From the NCBI RefSeq assembly GCF_004458765.1, contig NZ_SPJX01000184.1, positions 186,001-250,000 of the forward strand: a stretch of 64,000 bases of DNA, in the 5' to 3' direction. The translations under genes were made by a program, and so were the position numbers. Each line of letters begins with the position of its first letter. Position 1 is the first letter of the stretch. The notes under the pieces were generated by a model, which was given only the letters and a program-made list of their open reading frames with translations, made no database searches and was not told where the DNA came from. The stretch comes from Microvirga pakistanensis (GTDB lineage Bacteria; Pseudomonadota; Alphaproteobacteria; Rhizobiales; Beijerinckiaceae). Below are positions 7,673-18,677 of the stretch, piece after piece.

Positions 7673-9256
7673 TCAGGCGCCGAGGCGGATCGGCTCCCGC
7701 GAGGCTGCGTTCATCGCCCGCCCGAGAAGCCCCAGCGTCCTCCAGATGGGCTGCGTCTTCGTCTCGTGCGAAGACAGGAGGAGCTTCAACTCGGCGAGGT
7801 TTTCCTCCTTGGTCTGCAAAGTCTTGCCGTCCTTGGTCAGTTTCAGGCCCGCCTGTGTCATGGAATTCCACACGGCTCCCGGAATGTCCTCCTCCTTGTT
7901 GTGGAGAGCGAGCCAGACCAACAGGTTGATCGGGTCGTGGGACACGCCGCCACCGAGGACCGGCGATGCCAGGGTGGTGAGCTGGGCGCCTTCCCCGGTG
8001 CGCTCGGCGACGGCCTTGTTGAAATAATCCGTGCGGATCTTGCGTTCGCTCTGTCCCTGTTCCGGAAGGCAAGGGTGCAGGGCATTCTGTTCGATGAGGA
8101 TCGAAATAACTTGGATCATGTTCTCCAGGTTGTGATCTTTGAATGCGGGCAGGCCCATGATCTCCCGCAAGGAGCGGGGGCCGGCTTCGAGCGTGGACAC
8201 GAGGTTCCCGATCAGAGCCGGCTGTATGTTGAGCGTATGACGGATGCCCTTGACTTCATGGGAGGCATTGCCGGCGTTTGTCAGGGCAATTCTCGTCTCA
8301 CGCCATCGGTCCGCGACGGATCGGCGGCTGAGCCGGAGTGGACCTTTGACGAAGATGTCGCGCCGAAACTGCTGATTGACGATGTGATCACGGACCGTTT
8401 CGCGGAAATCAACGTCGTCGATCCCGGCGAGCAGCTCCTGCTGCTCCTTCGTCAGATGAATGATGTCCAGGCCGGAGATCGCGCTGGCTGGACCCACCCA
8501 TGTGAGCTTGGCTTCCGACAATTCGCGGATCACATCCTTGAAGTAGAATGGGGTCAGGTCGCGGTTGAAGTATTCGTGCGCGATGTAGTTGCGGCTGGCC
8601 TTCTTCATCTGCTTGAGATGCCCGTCCAGCAACGGGTGGCTCTTGAAATAGCCGGCCTCCAGACGATGGAGGGATTCGATGAACTCGAGGGAGGCGGAGA
8701 CGCGCGGCAGCAGGGGCCGGGATGCTCCCTGGGATTGCGCATGCTCCGTCAGAAGATGCCTGAGCGGCATCATGGCGGCCCAGCCCGGCATGCAGTTGTA
8801 CGAGATATAGACGATGCCGCCGGGCTTCAGCCTCTTGGCGATGAAGGCGACGATGTCCTGTCGCGCCTCGGGCGAGATCCAGCTGTAGATTCCATGCAGG
8901 ACGATGAAGTCGAATTCCGGCAGATCCCTGCGCTGCAGGTACTGGCCGAAGCTGTCATCGGAGAAATGCACGTTCGGGAGCTTGGCCGTCCGCGCTAGAT
9001 CCTGCGCGCCCGCGATATGGCCCGGGTTGAAGTCGGTCGCATAGAACTGGATGTGCGGATTGCTCGCCGCCAGAACGTTGGTGGTGTAGCCCTGGCCGCA
9101 GCCCAGTTCGCAGTAATTGCGCGGCTCCAGGTCCGAGCCCGGGGCTTCGACGCCGCGTAGGAGGGCGAACAGGCTCAGAAGATGGGGCGTCAGCGCCTTG
9201 TAGAAGCCGTAAGTGTAATCGACATCGGTGACGTAGCCCGAATTCCAGGTGCTCAT
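7673..9256 (-). CDS. SAM methyltransferase with methyltransferase-regulatory domain
   Basis: A 527-residue protein. The N-terminal class I methyltransferase has motif I CELGCGQGYTTNVLA (about residues 48-62), the acidic ATDFNPGHI, and FDFIVLHGIYSWI; the middle and C-terminal parts (about 215-520) resemble the PKMT/methyltransferase regulatory region found in bacterial proteins of this type. The substrate is unknown; some relatives methylate protein lysines. The ATG at 9256 follows GGTGGG; an in-frame TTG at 9262 is possible. Monocistronic by spacing. Confidence 0.85.
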   Translation of the reverse strand: MSTWNSGYVTDVDYTYGFYKALTPHLLSLFALLRGVEAPGSDLEPRNYCELGCGQGYTTNVLAASNPHIQFYATDFNPGHIAGAQDLARTAKLPNVHFSDDSFGQYLQRRDLPEFDFIVLHGIYSWISPEARQDIVAFIAKRLKPGGIVYISYNCMPGWAAMMPLRHLLTEHAQSQGASRPLLPRVSASLEFIESLHRLEAGYFKSHPLLDGHLKQMKKASRNYIAHEYFNRDLTPFYFKDVIRELSEAKLTWVGPASAISGLDIIHLTKEQQELLAGIDDVDFRETVRDHIVNQQFRRDIFVKGPLRLSRRSVADRWRETRIALTNAGNASHEVKGIRHTLNIQPALIGNLVSTLEAGPRSLREIMGLPAFKDHNLENMIQVISILIEQNALHPCLPEQGQSERKIRTDYFNKAVAERTGEGAQLTTLASPVLGGGVSHDPINLLVWLALHNKEEDIPGAVWNSMTQAGLKLTKDGKTLQTKEENLAELKLLLSSHETKTQPIWRTLGLLGRAMNAASREPIRLGA

Positions 9257-9298
9257 GGTCAACCCACCCTATCCGCAATCGTGTGGTCGTATATCGCG

Positions 9299-9304
9299 AT
9301 TATA
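9299..9304 (-). promoter_or_regulatory. Perfect -10 hexamer upstream of methyltransferase
   Basis: TATAAT on the minus strand at 9304-9299, 43 nt from the start codon, inside a short inverted repeat CGTATA/TATACG (9288-9293 and 9301-9306). No convincing -35 was found. Confidence 0.35.
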
Positions 9305-9357
9305 CGTTATACAGACACATTTGCAGATGGAACTGGCCGGATCAAGCCTTTCCGGGG

Positions 9358-9732
9358 CTAATGGTCTCCATGAGAGATGCGCACATCCCGCGGACTGTTG
9401 AGGATTTCCAGCAGGCTCGTGGCGATGTGCCGGGCCTCGTCGTCCTTCAGGCGCAGCAGGAAGGGGGGCATCATCCCGGCCTGCAGACCCACCACCGCCA
9501 ATCCGTGCTCGTCGGTTCCCACGTCGATGGTCGAGGAGGTGACTTCCACCAGTTCTTCGGGAGTCTCATCCTGGTCGTCGCTGCTTTCGCCAATGGCGAT
9601 GAGGAGCTGGCTGAGGGCCTTGACCAGGGAGCGGGCGGCATGGGGATCCATGACCACGGCCGTCGATTGCTCATCCTTCTGGAACGCGATCTGGATGTTG
9701 TCGCCTTCGAGCGTGACGGAGATACCTGCCAT
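9358..9732 (-). CDS. Hypothetical protein, 124 residues
   Basis: An acidic, soluble protein without signal peptide. The N-terminal half predicts beta strands (MAGISVTLEGDNIQIAF), then DPHAARSLVKALSQLL helix; the C-terminal half has a second strand set ending in ILNSPRDVRISHGDH. I do not recognise a family. The ATG at 9732 is preferred (GAGAAC upstream); an ATG at 9744 is possible. It lies between the BON-domain gene and the methyltransferase on the same strand, with a hairpin upstream at 9848-9883. Confidence 0.7.
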   Translation of the reverse strand: MAGISVTLEGDNIQIAFQKDEQSTAVVMDPHAARSLVKALSQLLIAIGESSDDQDETPEELVEVTSSTIDVGTDEHGLAVVGLQAGMMPPFLLRLKDDEARHIATSLLEILNSPRDVRISHGDH

Positions 9733-9847
9733 TGTCGTTCTCATCCTTTCCGTCGCCAGAGCATTGGACCGAAAAGCGGACATCGCCTTCCGGGCACGCC
9801 CGATGCTCCTCTTCTTGATAGCGCATCCTCGGGCGCGGAAAAACCGG

Positions 9848-9883
9848 GTCCGACGGCCCGCCTCCTATGTTAGGAGGTCGGAC
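9848..9883 (-). terminator. Probable terminator downstream of BON-domain gene
   Basis: Outer arms GTCCGA/TCGGAC enclose an inner 7-bp stem CCTCCTA/TAGGAGG with a 3-nt loop. On the minus strand it is followed after 4 nt by TTTTT. It lies about 126 nt past the BON-domain stop. Confidence 0.4.
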
Positions 9884-10008
9884 GCATGCGGGAAAAGGCA
9901 AGATCCTCGTACGACAGGTGCACCCCGCTCCCAAGAGGGCAGGGCGCAACCACGCCGGTGCTCACAGTTTTTTGTGAGGGGAACGGCGTCCCCGCATGGC
10001 CGAAAGGG

Positions 10009-10794
10009 TCAGGTGCCGCGCTTGCGGCCGCCGATGCCGCCCGCGTCTGCAGCGTTCACCTCAGGGCGCCCGACCGTTCCGGCGCCGGCCGCACCCGCTC
10101 CCGAGAGCATGCTGCCGCCCATGCCCATATCGGCTGCCTGCTGGATGCGCAGGTTGTTCTGCACATGGGTGACTCCCGAGACGGAGGCCGCGATGTCCTC
10201 CGCATGCCGCTTCTCAAATCGGCTGTTCACGGTGCCGCTTAAGGTGACCTCGCGGTTCGACACCGAGACCTCGATCTCGGAGGCGTCGATATGCGGGTCC
10301 TCCGTCAGGCGGTCGTTCACGTCCTCCATAATCCTGGCGTCCGACCGCTGATAGCCTTTCGGGCCGCGGCCGCGATGCTGGCCAGCCTGGCGCATGTCCT
10401 GATCGCCGCGGCGCTCGGCGTCGTCGCCGAACCAGGACCGCACCTCATCCCCAGCGCGGTCGAGGAAGCCCCTGTCCTCGTTATAATCGCGCGAGCCGCG
10501 CCCGAAGGTGTCGGAGCCGGACCAGTCCCGGTCGTGCTCGCGGTTCGGATTCCCGCCGCGGTTGCGGCCCGACCGGAAGAGCGAGGAGGGATCGTAGTCC
10601 CTGTCCTGGCCGACCACGTCGCGCCAGTCACGGGTAGAGCCGCCCGAGCCGTAGCCGGCGGAATCCCCGTAATCGCGCCTGGGCGTGCTCTCGTAGCTGG
10701 CATCGCGGCTGCGGTCGTAGCCGGCGCGTTCGTTGCCGAAGCCTCGACGGGCGATATAGCCGTCGTCATCGTCGCGATAGCGATCGTTGGCCAT
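10009..10794 (-). CDS. BON-domain stress protein (SWFG type)
   Basis: A 261-residue hydrophilic protein. Residues 1-115 are rich in Asp, Arg, Gly and Tyr and probably disordered; the SWFGDDAERR motif (about 116-125) marks the rhizobial BON subfamily; a BON domain (about 150-215) follows, then a Gly/Ala tail. BON domains bind phospholipid or other envelope parts, as in OsmY. AAAGGAGC precedes the ATG at 10794; an upstream frame to 10971 is not supported. A perfect EcfG promoter lies 63 nt upstream, matching the osmotic-stress role of relatives. Confidence 0.88.
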   Translation of the reverse strand: MANDRYRDDDDGYIARRGFGNERAGYDRSRDASYESTPRRDYGDSAGYGSGGSTRDWRDVVGQDRDYDPSSLFRSGRNRGGNPNREHDRDWSGSDTFGRGSRDYNEDRGFLDRAGDEVRSWFGDDAERRGDQDMRQAGQHRGRGPKGYQRSDARIMEDVNDRLTEDPHIDASEIEVSVSNREVTLSGTVNSRFEKRHAEDIAASVSGVTHVQNNLRIQQAADMGMGGSMLSGAGAAGAGTVGRPEVNAADAGGIGGRKRGT

Positions 10795-10856
10795 GGGAGC
10801 GCTCCTTTCCAATACCTGGGAATGGGCCCGCCTCCAGGGGCGGCCTTGCTCCAAAC

Positions 10857-10881
10857 AACGTAAGGCCTCAAAACCCGTTCC
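10857..10881 (-). promoter_or_regulatory. EcfG promoter of BON-domain gene
   Basis: Minus-strand GGAAC (10881-10877), 16 nt, CGTT (10860-10857): exact consensus, with the start codon 63 nt beyond the -10. Confidence 0.75.
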
Positions 10882-10969
10882 TCCTGCGGCTTTTTCCAAG
10901 GCCGCGCTTGAACGGGTCCGTCGGGACGGCATTGACCGGATGCGGCGATCCACAAGGCAGAGGTTCCCC

Positions 10970-11230
10970 ATGGCGCAATTATCGGGTTTGAGCGACGAGG
11001 CCCTGGCGGTCTTCGCCTTCGCGGCCTATCACCAATTGTCCAGCGGCCAGATGGTCAGAAGCGTGGTGCAGCGCGACGGGGCCGGGCACAAGGCCAGCGA
11101 TTCCGCCGTGTCCGAACTGACGGGACGGGGCCTCATCGAGGCGGATGGCGACGAGATTCGCTTCACGGACGAGGGGGAGAGCGCCCTGAGGGCCTTCGTC
11201 TCGGGCCTGCGCGGAGCCGGATCTGGCTGA
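10970..11230 (+). CDS. Small winged-helix-like hypothetical protein
   Basis: An 86-residue soluble protein. Helices in LSDEALAVFAFAAYHQL and the segment SDSAVSELTGRGLIEADGD followed by IRFTDEGESALRAF resemble the last helix and wing of winged-helix regulators, but no recognition helix is obvious. AGAGG precedes the ATG at 10970. It diverges from the BON-domain gene. Function is not assigned. Confidence 0.65.
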   Translation: MAQLSGLSDEALAVFAFAAYHQLSSGQMVRSVVQRDGAGHKASDSAVSELTGRGLIEADGDEIRFTDEGESALRAFVSGLRGAGSG

Positions 11231-11436
11231 CTGGTCTACCCAACAAGGCTTAGCTGTCCTGCCTTGCAATTGCCAAATCCTTCCCCTACTTATTTCGGCA
11301 TCGACATTTGGCCGGACGACTGGGCTACTTCGCTTTGGCACTGCCGGGCGCACGTTCCTTCTCTCTACCAATATCGACTAACGGGCGGTTGGCTCAGGCT
11401 CTCGCCCACGTGCAAGCGACAGTGAAAGGAATTCCC

Positions 11437-11646
11437 ATGGAACAGGGAACCGTGAAGTGGTACAATGAAACCAAGGGTTATGGTTTCATCCAGCCCGACA
11501 ACGGCGGCAAGGACGTGTTCGTCCATGCGACGGCGCTCGAGCGCGCCGGCATGCGTGGCCTGCGCGAGGGTCAGAAGATCTCCTACGAGCTTCAGACCGA
11601 CCAGCGCACCGGCCGCACCTCTGCAGTGAACCTGCAGAACGCGTAA
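11437..11646 (+). CDS. cspA: Cold shock protein, CspA family
   Basis: A 69-residue OB-fold nucleic-acid chaperone. Both RNA-binding motifs are intact: RNP1 KGYGFIQPD (residues 14-22) and RNP2 DVFVHATAL (about 28-36). The ATG at 11437 follows AAAGGAATTCCC. About 200 nt of untranslated sequence precede it, as in cold-shock mRNAs whose leaders sense temperature; this leader role is inferred. Two tandem hairpins separate it from infA. Confidence 0.95.
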   Translation: MEQGTVKWYNETKGYGFIQPDNGGKDVFVHATALERAGMRGLREGQKISYELQTDQRTGRTSAVNLQNA

Positions 11647-11658
11647 GGTTTGATACTG

Positions 11659-11684
11659 GAGAGCGTGCCCCGCACGCTCTCTTG
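11659..11684 (+). terminator. First of two tandem hairpins after cspA
   Basis: GAGAGCGTG/CACGCTCTC, 9-bp stem with a 5-nt loop, followed by TTGCTTATC, a weak U tract. The stronger terminator is the next hairpin. Confidence 0.5.
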
Positions 11685-11691
11685 CTTATCG

Positions 11692-11719
11692 GCCGTTCCG
11701 CATGAGGAGCGGCTTTTTT
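11692..11719 (+). terminator. Intrinsic terminator between cspA and infA
   Basis: GCCGTTCC and GGAGCGGC form an 8-bp stem with one G-U pair and a 6-nt loop, followed by TTTTTT (11714-11719). Confidence 0.8.
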
Positions 11720-11738
11720 GTTATGAGGAAGGCTTTGC

Positions 11739-12020
11739 ATGGCCAAGGAAGAACTGATCACCTTCGAAGGACTTGTGACTGAAATTCTGCCGGACGCCCG
11801 TTATCGCGTGCAGCTCGACAATGGCCACGAGGTCATTGCCTATACGGCCGGCAAGATGAAGAAGAACCGCATCAAGACGCTGGCGGGGGACCGCGTGACC
11901 GTCGAGATGTCGCCCTACGATCTCGAGAAGGGCCGGCTCATCTTCCGCCACAAGGACTCGGGTGCATCGTCCGGCCCACGTCCGCCGCAGCGGGGCAACC
12001 AGCAGTTCCGGCGCCGGTGA
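11739..12020 (+). CDS. infA: Translation initiation factor IF-1 (with C-terminal extension)
   Basis: A 93-residue S1/OB-fold protein that binds the 30S A site during initiation. The IF-1 hallmarks are present: [43 protein letters not shown] and GRLIFRHK. About 20 extra residues, rich in Ser, Pro, Arg and Gln and ending QQFRRR, follow the point where ordinary IF-1 (about 72 residues) stops. GAGGAAGGCTTTGC precedes the ATG. It is about 20 nt past the cspA terminator. It could be the only infA or a cold-linked paralogue; the rest of the genome would tell. Confidence 0.9.
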   Translation: MAKEELITFEGLVTEILPDARYRVQLDNGHEVIAYTAGKMKKNRIKTLAGDRVTVEMSPYDLEKGRLIFRHKDSGASSGPRPPQRGNQQFRRR

Positions 12021-12076
12021 TCCGGTTGCGCGGCTGAAATCTGCCCAGTTCCAGTCCCATATCATCCGACGAACAG

Positions 12077-12112
12077 AAGCCCGGGAGCGGTGTGCCGCTT
12101 GGCCGGGCTTTG
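12077..12112 (+). terminator. Terminator between infA and ecfG
   Basis: A nested hairpin: AAGCCCGG/CCGGGCTT outside AGCGG/CCGCT with a TGTG loop, followed by T on the plus strand. The genes are convergent, so it may stop both transcripts. Confidence 0.6.
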
Positions 12113-12134
12113 GTGTTCAGGAGCCTTTGTTGTG

Positions 12135-12683
12135 TCAGGCGATGGCGTGCATCACCGAGAGCGTCACGCGGTCGGGGCCGATATCCTCGTCCATATCCTC
12201 GAAATGCATCAGCTCGGCGAGGCGGTTGCGCGCACGGTTCACGCGGCTCTTGATCGTGCCCACCGCGCAGCCGCAGATCTCCGCGGCCTGCTCGTAGGAG
12301 AAGCCCGAGGCCCCCACCAGCAGCAGTGCCTCGCGTTGATCGTGCGGCAGGCGCGCCAGGGCTTTCTGCAAATCCTCAAAGTCGAGATGAGGCATCTGGT
12401 CGGGCTGCACGGAAAGGGCGGCCGCATATTTGCCGTCCGCATCCTCCACCTCGCGCCGCCGTTTGCGGTATTCGGAATGGAAGAGATTGCGCAGGATGGT
12501 GAAGAGCCACGCCTGCATGTTGGTGCCGGGCTGGAAACGGTCGATGTTGGCGATCGCCCGCATCAGGGTTTCCTGCACCAGATCGTCAGCGCGGTCCACG
12601 TTGTTCGTCAGAGAAATCGCGAAAGCGCGCAGGTTCGGCGTTGCCTTGAGCATGGAGTCGCGAAGATCGATGGCGATGCTCAT
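12135..12683 (-). CDS. ecfG: ECF sigma factor EcfG (general stress response)
   Basis: A 182-residue group IV sigma factor. Region 2 spans about residues 10-75 with DRADDLVQETLMRA and NMQAWLFTILRNLF; region 4 (about 105-160) has GFSYEQAAEICGCAVGTIKS as the helix-turn-helix for -35 binding. In alphaproteobacteria EcfG directs the general stress response and recognises GGAAC-N16/17-CGTT; it is held by NepR and freed by phosphorylated PhyR. Its ATG overlaps nepR by 4 bp and an exact EcfG promoter lies upstream, giving autoregulation. No phyR is next to it. Confidence 0.93.
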   Translation of the reverse strand: MSIAIDLRDSMLKATPNLRAFAISLTNNVDRADDLVQETLMRAIANIDRFQPGTNMQAWLFTILRNLFHSEYRKRRREVEDADGKYAAALSVQPDQMPHLDFEDLQKALARLPHDQREALLLVGASGFSYEQAAEICGCAVGTIKSRVNRARNRLAELMHFEDMDEDIGPDRVTLSVMHAIA

Positions 12684-12907
12684 GATTGCTGCTTCTCCGG
12701 CTCTCGCTCGTCCAAGCGATTGATGATCTCGATGAAGCGATCCGGGACCGGCTGCTCGCCCAGCGCCAGGGCTTCATAGAATTGCCGCAGGCGCTGCCCG
12801 AGCTGGGCTTGGACCGAGCGGCTGAGCGCGGGTGAAGATGATTTTTGGAGGCCCGGAACAGGCTCTGGATCGTGCTGAGACATATGATGTGAAATCTTTT
12901 TTTGCAT
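12680..12907 (-). CDS. nepR: Anti-sigma factor NepR
   Basis: A 75-residue protein with the NepR core: SVQAQLGQRLRQFYEALA forms the first helix and PVPDRFIEIINRLDE the second, the pair that wraps around EcfG; flanking tails are low-complexity as in known NepR. Phosphorylated PhyR, a sigma mimic, would sequester it. ATG at 12907 is used with AGGG upstream; an ATG at 12883 is possible. It is the first gene of the nepR-ecfG operon. Confidence 0.9.
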   Translation of the reverse strand: MQKKISHHMSQHDPEPVPGLQKSSSPALSRSVQAQLGQRLRQFYEALALGEQPVPDRFIEIINRLDEREPEKQQS

Positions 12908-12985
12908 CGGGTCGCCCTGATCCGTTCGAGGCGGCGACCTCCCGCAGGGGTCGCGCTTACGGCGGCACCCAATCGCCGCTGAGGT

Positions 12986-13010
12986 AACGCCAAGCCGTGT
13001 TGATCGTTCC
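12986..13010 (-). promoter_or_regulatory. EcfG promoter of nepR-ecfG
   Basis: Minus-strand GGAAC (13010-13006), 16 nt, CGTT (12989-12986): exact consensus, 79 nt upstream of nepR. It implies positive autoregulation of the operon. Confidence 0.8.
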
Positions 13011-13053
13011 GTTACGGCAGCGATTCCTGTGGACAGCCGGTACCCCGGTCATG

Positions 13054-13078
13054 GGAACTAAATCCGAACGGCCAAGTT
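13054..13078 (+). promoter_or_regulatory. EcfG-like promoter of DUF3309 gene
   Basis: GGAAC (13054-13058), 16 nt, AGTT (13075-13078); one mismatch in the -10. It lies 107 nt upstream of the DUF3309 start and diverges from the nepR promoter. Confidence 0.45.
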
Positions 13079-13185
13079 CTCCTCGTACAGCTCAGTTTCG
13101 GCTGAGGGTTGCGGGTTCCGGTGCGTAGGCCGGCCATGTGAGAAGCGGCAGCCTTCGGTCGACACACCTAACAGGAGGCCATATC

Positions 13186-13344
13186 ATGGGCGTAAGCACC
13201 ATTCTGCTCATCCTCGTCATTCTTCTGCTCATCGGCGCCGTGCCCGCATGGCCCTACAGCCGCGGCTGGGGCTATGGCCCGAGCGGCCTTCTCGGCGTCA
13301 TCCTGCTGATCCTCATCATCCTGCTGCTGATGGGACGCCTGTAA
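13186..13344 (+). CDS. DUF3309 small membrane protein
   Basis: A 52-residue protein made of two hydrophobic helices (ILLILVILLLIGAVP and LLGVILLILIILLLMG) joined by the family signature WPYSRGWGYGPSG. Family function is unknown; members are small inner-membrane proteins widespread in alphaproteobacteria and often stress-induced. ACAGGAGGCCATATC precedes the ATG at 13186. It diverges from nepR-ecfG, suggesting membership of the same regulon. Confidence 0.88.
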   Translation: MGVSTILLILVILLLIGAVPAWPYSRGWGYGPSGLLGVILLILIILLLMGRL

Positions 13345-13999
13345 GCAGGCATTGTGGTCATGCCCGTGTGCAGCCGCACATCGCGACAGCTGCGGAACGC
13401 TAAGGATGGCATCGTCGGCGGCCGTCGAGAGACCCTTCAAAACCAGCAGGCATGACACGCCGATGCCTGCGTCTCCCGAAGGCCCAGACACCTTTCCGAA
13501 GCGTGTGCGCTGGGGAAAGCCCCCGTCATCTGGTATCCCCTTAGCAGATGACGGGGGCGGTGCCCCAAGCCCAGCATTCATCCTCGGAAGGAGGCTCTCG
13601 GAAGCCGGATCCGCGCTCACCCTCGATGCTCTGATGAAGAAATAGAGAGGCAAGCAGGGTGCCACGTGAGCTGCCTGCCCTTTCAGTGAAGCCATGGGCG
13701 ACCCCCGGTCTCACCAGGTTCTCCTTGGCCCAGGAGGCCAAACCATACCATGGCGACAAGCCCGTGGCACCATCCTCACACAGGCGGGGATCCATCGACG
13801 CGACATGGTCGGGAACGGGCTGCGCGTGTCAGGGATGTTCCGGTCATGCCGATCGGAAGCGGCGCCTCTGTGTCATTCCCGGCCGGGCTTAGCCTGACGA
13901 TGACACGACACTGTCGTGGCTCTTCCCGTCATGGCCGTGCTTGTCACGGCCGCGAATGGTTCCACGAGCGGAACGGCACCGGCGGGCCAAGGGGTGGTC
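13345..13999. other. 655-nt gap without a supported gene
   Basis: Between DUF3309 and uvrB. Open frames here lack ribosome-binding sites and family features. The notable contents are a 14-bp perfect hairpin (13519-13558) and a degenerate copy of a GC-rich palindrome near 13931-13957 (GGCCGTGCTTGTCACGGCC). I see no gene. Confidence 0.6.
13519..13558. repeat. 14-bp perfect inverted repeat
   Basis: GCCCCCGTCATCTG (13519-13532) and CAGATGACGGGGGC (13545-13558) pair fully around a 12-nt loop. There is no T run. It resembles a repeated extragenic palindrome rather than a terminator. Confidence 0.7.
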
Positions 14000-16705
<2,706 letters not shown>

Positions 16706-16706
16706 A

Positions 16707-16721
16707 GAACGAATATGGTAC
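16707..16721. promoter_or_regulatory. Degenerate LexA box at uvrB start
   Basis: GAAC-GAATATG-GTAC, seven of eight conserved bases of GAAC-N7-GAAC, 2 nt upstream of the uvrB ATG. UvrB is a usual SOS gene, which supports the reading despite the mismatch. Confidence 0.4.
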
Positions 16722-16929
16722 GAAAGGCTCGGGAATGGAAGGGTGTGGCAGGGGCCCCCGGGATCCTACGACGGTGGGCAGCAGCAGCGACTTGAGCCTC
16801 CCGCTGCGAGAATGCCTCATGAAATCCTCCAGAGCGTACACCAACAGGATCGATGAAGGGCTTCTCTTGGACAACGGCGGATTTGGCCGCGAAGGGGCGC
16901 GTGACGCCGCCACGCGATTTTGGGGTGTT

Positions 16930-17982
16930 TCAGATCGGATGCTTCTCGGCCTTCCGGTTCCCGCCGCGCACGGCTTTCGTCAGCGGCACCAGAACGTAAT
17001 GGGCGAGAGGGATCAGAGCCACTCCCAGAACGAGCCCGACAATACCCGAGGCCGCAGCCGTGACGAGCCATTCCACGGCGCCGCTGAAGGCCGGTGCCGC
17101 GTGTGCCGCGGCCACCGCGACATCATGGATCGCGTGGCCCAGCCCCGCGAAGCCGTAGCCTTCGAGGCCGTGGACGATGATGCCGCCGCCGACCCAGACC
17201 ATCGCGGCGGTGCCCACGATGCTCAGGATACGCATCAGAACCGGCATCGCGCGCACGAGACCGCGCCCGAAACCCTGCGTCAGCGGAGACAGGGCTCTGT
17301 CCGTGCCGGTGGGCGCATCTTCGCCACGGTTCAGGAGGCTTGAAACGGGGCGGTTGTTGGCGGCCAGCGCCAAGCCCGCATCATCCGCCTTCACGATCAG
17401 GGCGACACCGCCATAGACCACTGCCGTGATGCCGATTCCGACCACGGCCAGCACCAGAGCCTGCATCCAGGGTGAGGCTTCCGATACCGTTCCGAGCGTG
17501 ATCGCCATGATCTCGGCCGAGAGGATGAAGTCGGTCTTGATGGCGCTGTTGACCTTCTCGTCCTCGAAGCTCTGCGCGCTCTGCACCGCATCGCCCACAG
17601 CCGCCTCGTGCCGATGAGCGCCATGCGGGAAGAGAGCCTCGAAGACCTTTTCCGATCCCTCGTAGCAGAGATATGCGCCGCCAATCATGAGAAGCGGGGT
17701 GATCGCCCAGGGCGCCGCGAAGCTGAGAAGCAGCGCCGCCGGCAGGAGATAGAGGAGCTTGTTCTTGAGGGAGCCCAGCGCGATCTTGCCGACGATGGGC
17801 AGCTCGCGGGAGGCCGAGAAGCCGACCACATAGCGCGGCGTGACGGCGGCATCGTCGATCACCACGCCGGCCGCCTTCGCGCCGGCTTTGGCCGCCTGCG
17901 CGCTCACGTCGTCAAGGGAGGCGGCCGCAACCTTGGCCAAGCCTACGATGTCGTCCAGCAACGCGATCAGGCCAATGCTCAT
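16930..17982 (-). CDS. DUF808 (YedI) inner-membrane protein
   Basis: A 350-residue polytopic protein with the DUF808 start MSIGLIALLDDIVGLAKVAA (residues 1-20) and conserved TPRYVVGFSASRELPI and KNKLLYLLPAALLLS. About seven hydrophobic segments span 77-340; a soluble stretch with FEDEKVNSAIKTDFILSAEI lies in the middle. Family members such as E. coli YedI have no proven function. It is monocistronic, reading towards uvrB on the same strand. Confidence 0.88.
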   Translation of the reverse strand: MSIGLIALLDDIVGLAKVAAASLDDVSAQAAKAGAKAAGVVIDDAAVTPRYVVGFSASRELPIVGKIALGSLKNKLLYLLPAALLLSFAAPWAITPLLMIGGAYLCYEGSEKVFEALFPHGAHRHEAAVGDAVQSAQSFEDEKVNSAIKTDFILSAEIMAITLGTVSEASPWMQALVLAVVGIGITAVVYGGVALIVKADDAGLALAANNRPVSSLLNRGEDAPTGTDRALSPLTQGFGRGLVRAMPVLMRILSIVGTAAMVWVGGGIIVHGLEGYGFAGLGHAIHDVAVAAAHAAPAFSGAVEWLVTAAASGIVGLVLGVALIPLAHYVLVPLTKAVRGGNRKAEKHPI

Positions 17983-18255
17983 GGGGGCTCCTGTCGAAGG
18001 GCAATCGGAAGGGGGCCGGGTGTACCGGGAGATGCTAGAGGACTTCTCCCGACATCGACAACGTCCGAGCCGAAGTTTCGGTGCACAAGGGATTGCGTCC
18101 GGAGCGGATGCCGTATCCGGCGACGGGGTGAGCGCGACAGTGCTGGCGGGAGCGTCGAGCCATCACAGCAAGCGGCTCGGGCGGAAGGCCCAGCCGTGCA
18201 ACACGACAATCAATGGGCGGGAACGATGGGGAGATGCCTGCAGATGTTCGAAGAC

Positions 18256-18477
18256 TCAAGCAGAGAAAACCGTCGGCCCTTTCATGTAGGCTTCGAGACG
18301 GTCGAGGACAATCTTGGCGTCAGCGTCTTCCCCTTGCAGGGACGCTGCGGGAGGGGTGGCGCGAGGTTCGGAATCGGCCGGCGCGTGCGTAGGATCGTGG
18401 GGCGCGTCATGCTTGTCTTGCAGAGACCTGTTCTGCAAGTCGGCGGTTGACCTGTCTTCCGGGTTGCGCGGAGTCAT
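18256..18477 (-). CDS. Small hydrophilic hypothetical protein
   Basis: A 73-residue protein rich in Asp, Pro and Ala and probably disordered except for a C-terminal helix around ADAKIVLDRLEAYMKG. A strong site GGAGGAGGTCGCC precedes the ATG at 18477, so the shorter frame is chosen over one to 18537. No family recognised. Confidence 0.6.
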   Translation of the reverse strand: MTPRNPEDRSTADLQNRSLQDKHDAPHDPTHAPADSEPRATPPAASLQGEDADAKIVLDRLEAYMKGPTVFSA

Positions 18478-18677
18478 GGCGACCTCCTCCAGCGAGCAAG
18501 ACGAGTGTTCGCCCAATCCATGTCGCAAATAGGGCACCGTTGCAGCGTCGCGAGGTCTTCAAGAGCTTGTTATCTCGTTTTTCGCCGGACGCGTTGCAGG
18601 ATCGGAGAAACCTGAGGCGCTGCCGGATTCAGAACGTTCGTGTCGGATTCGGCAAACCACCGTCCTGACGGCGCAGC

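Noticed and set aside
13352..13645. 97-codon frame after DUF3309
   Set aside because: No ribosome-binding site, runs through the 14-bp hairpin and shows no domain.
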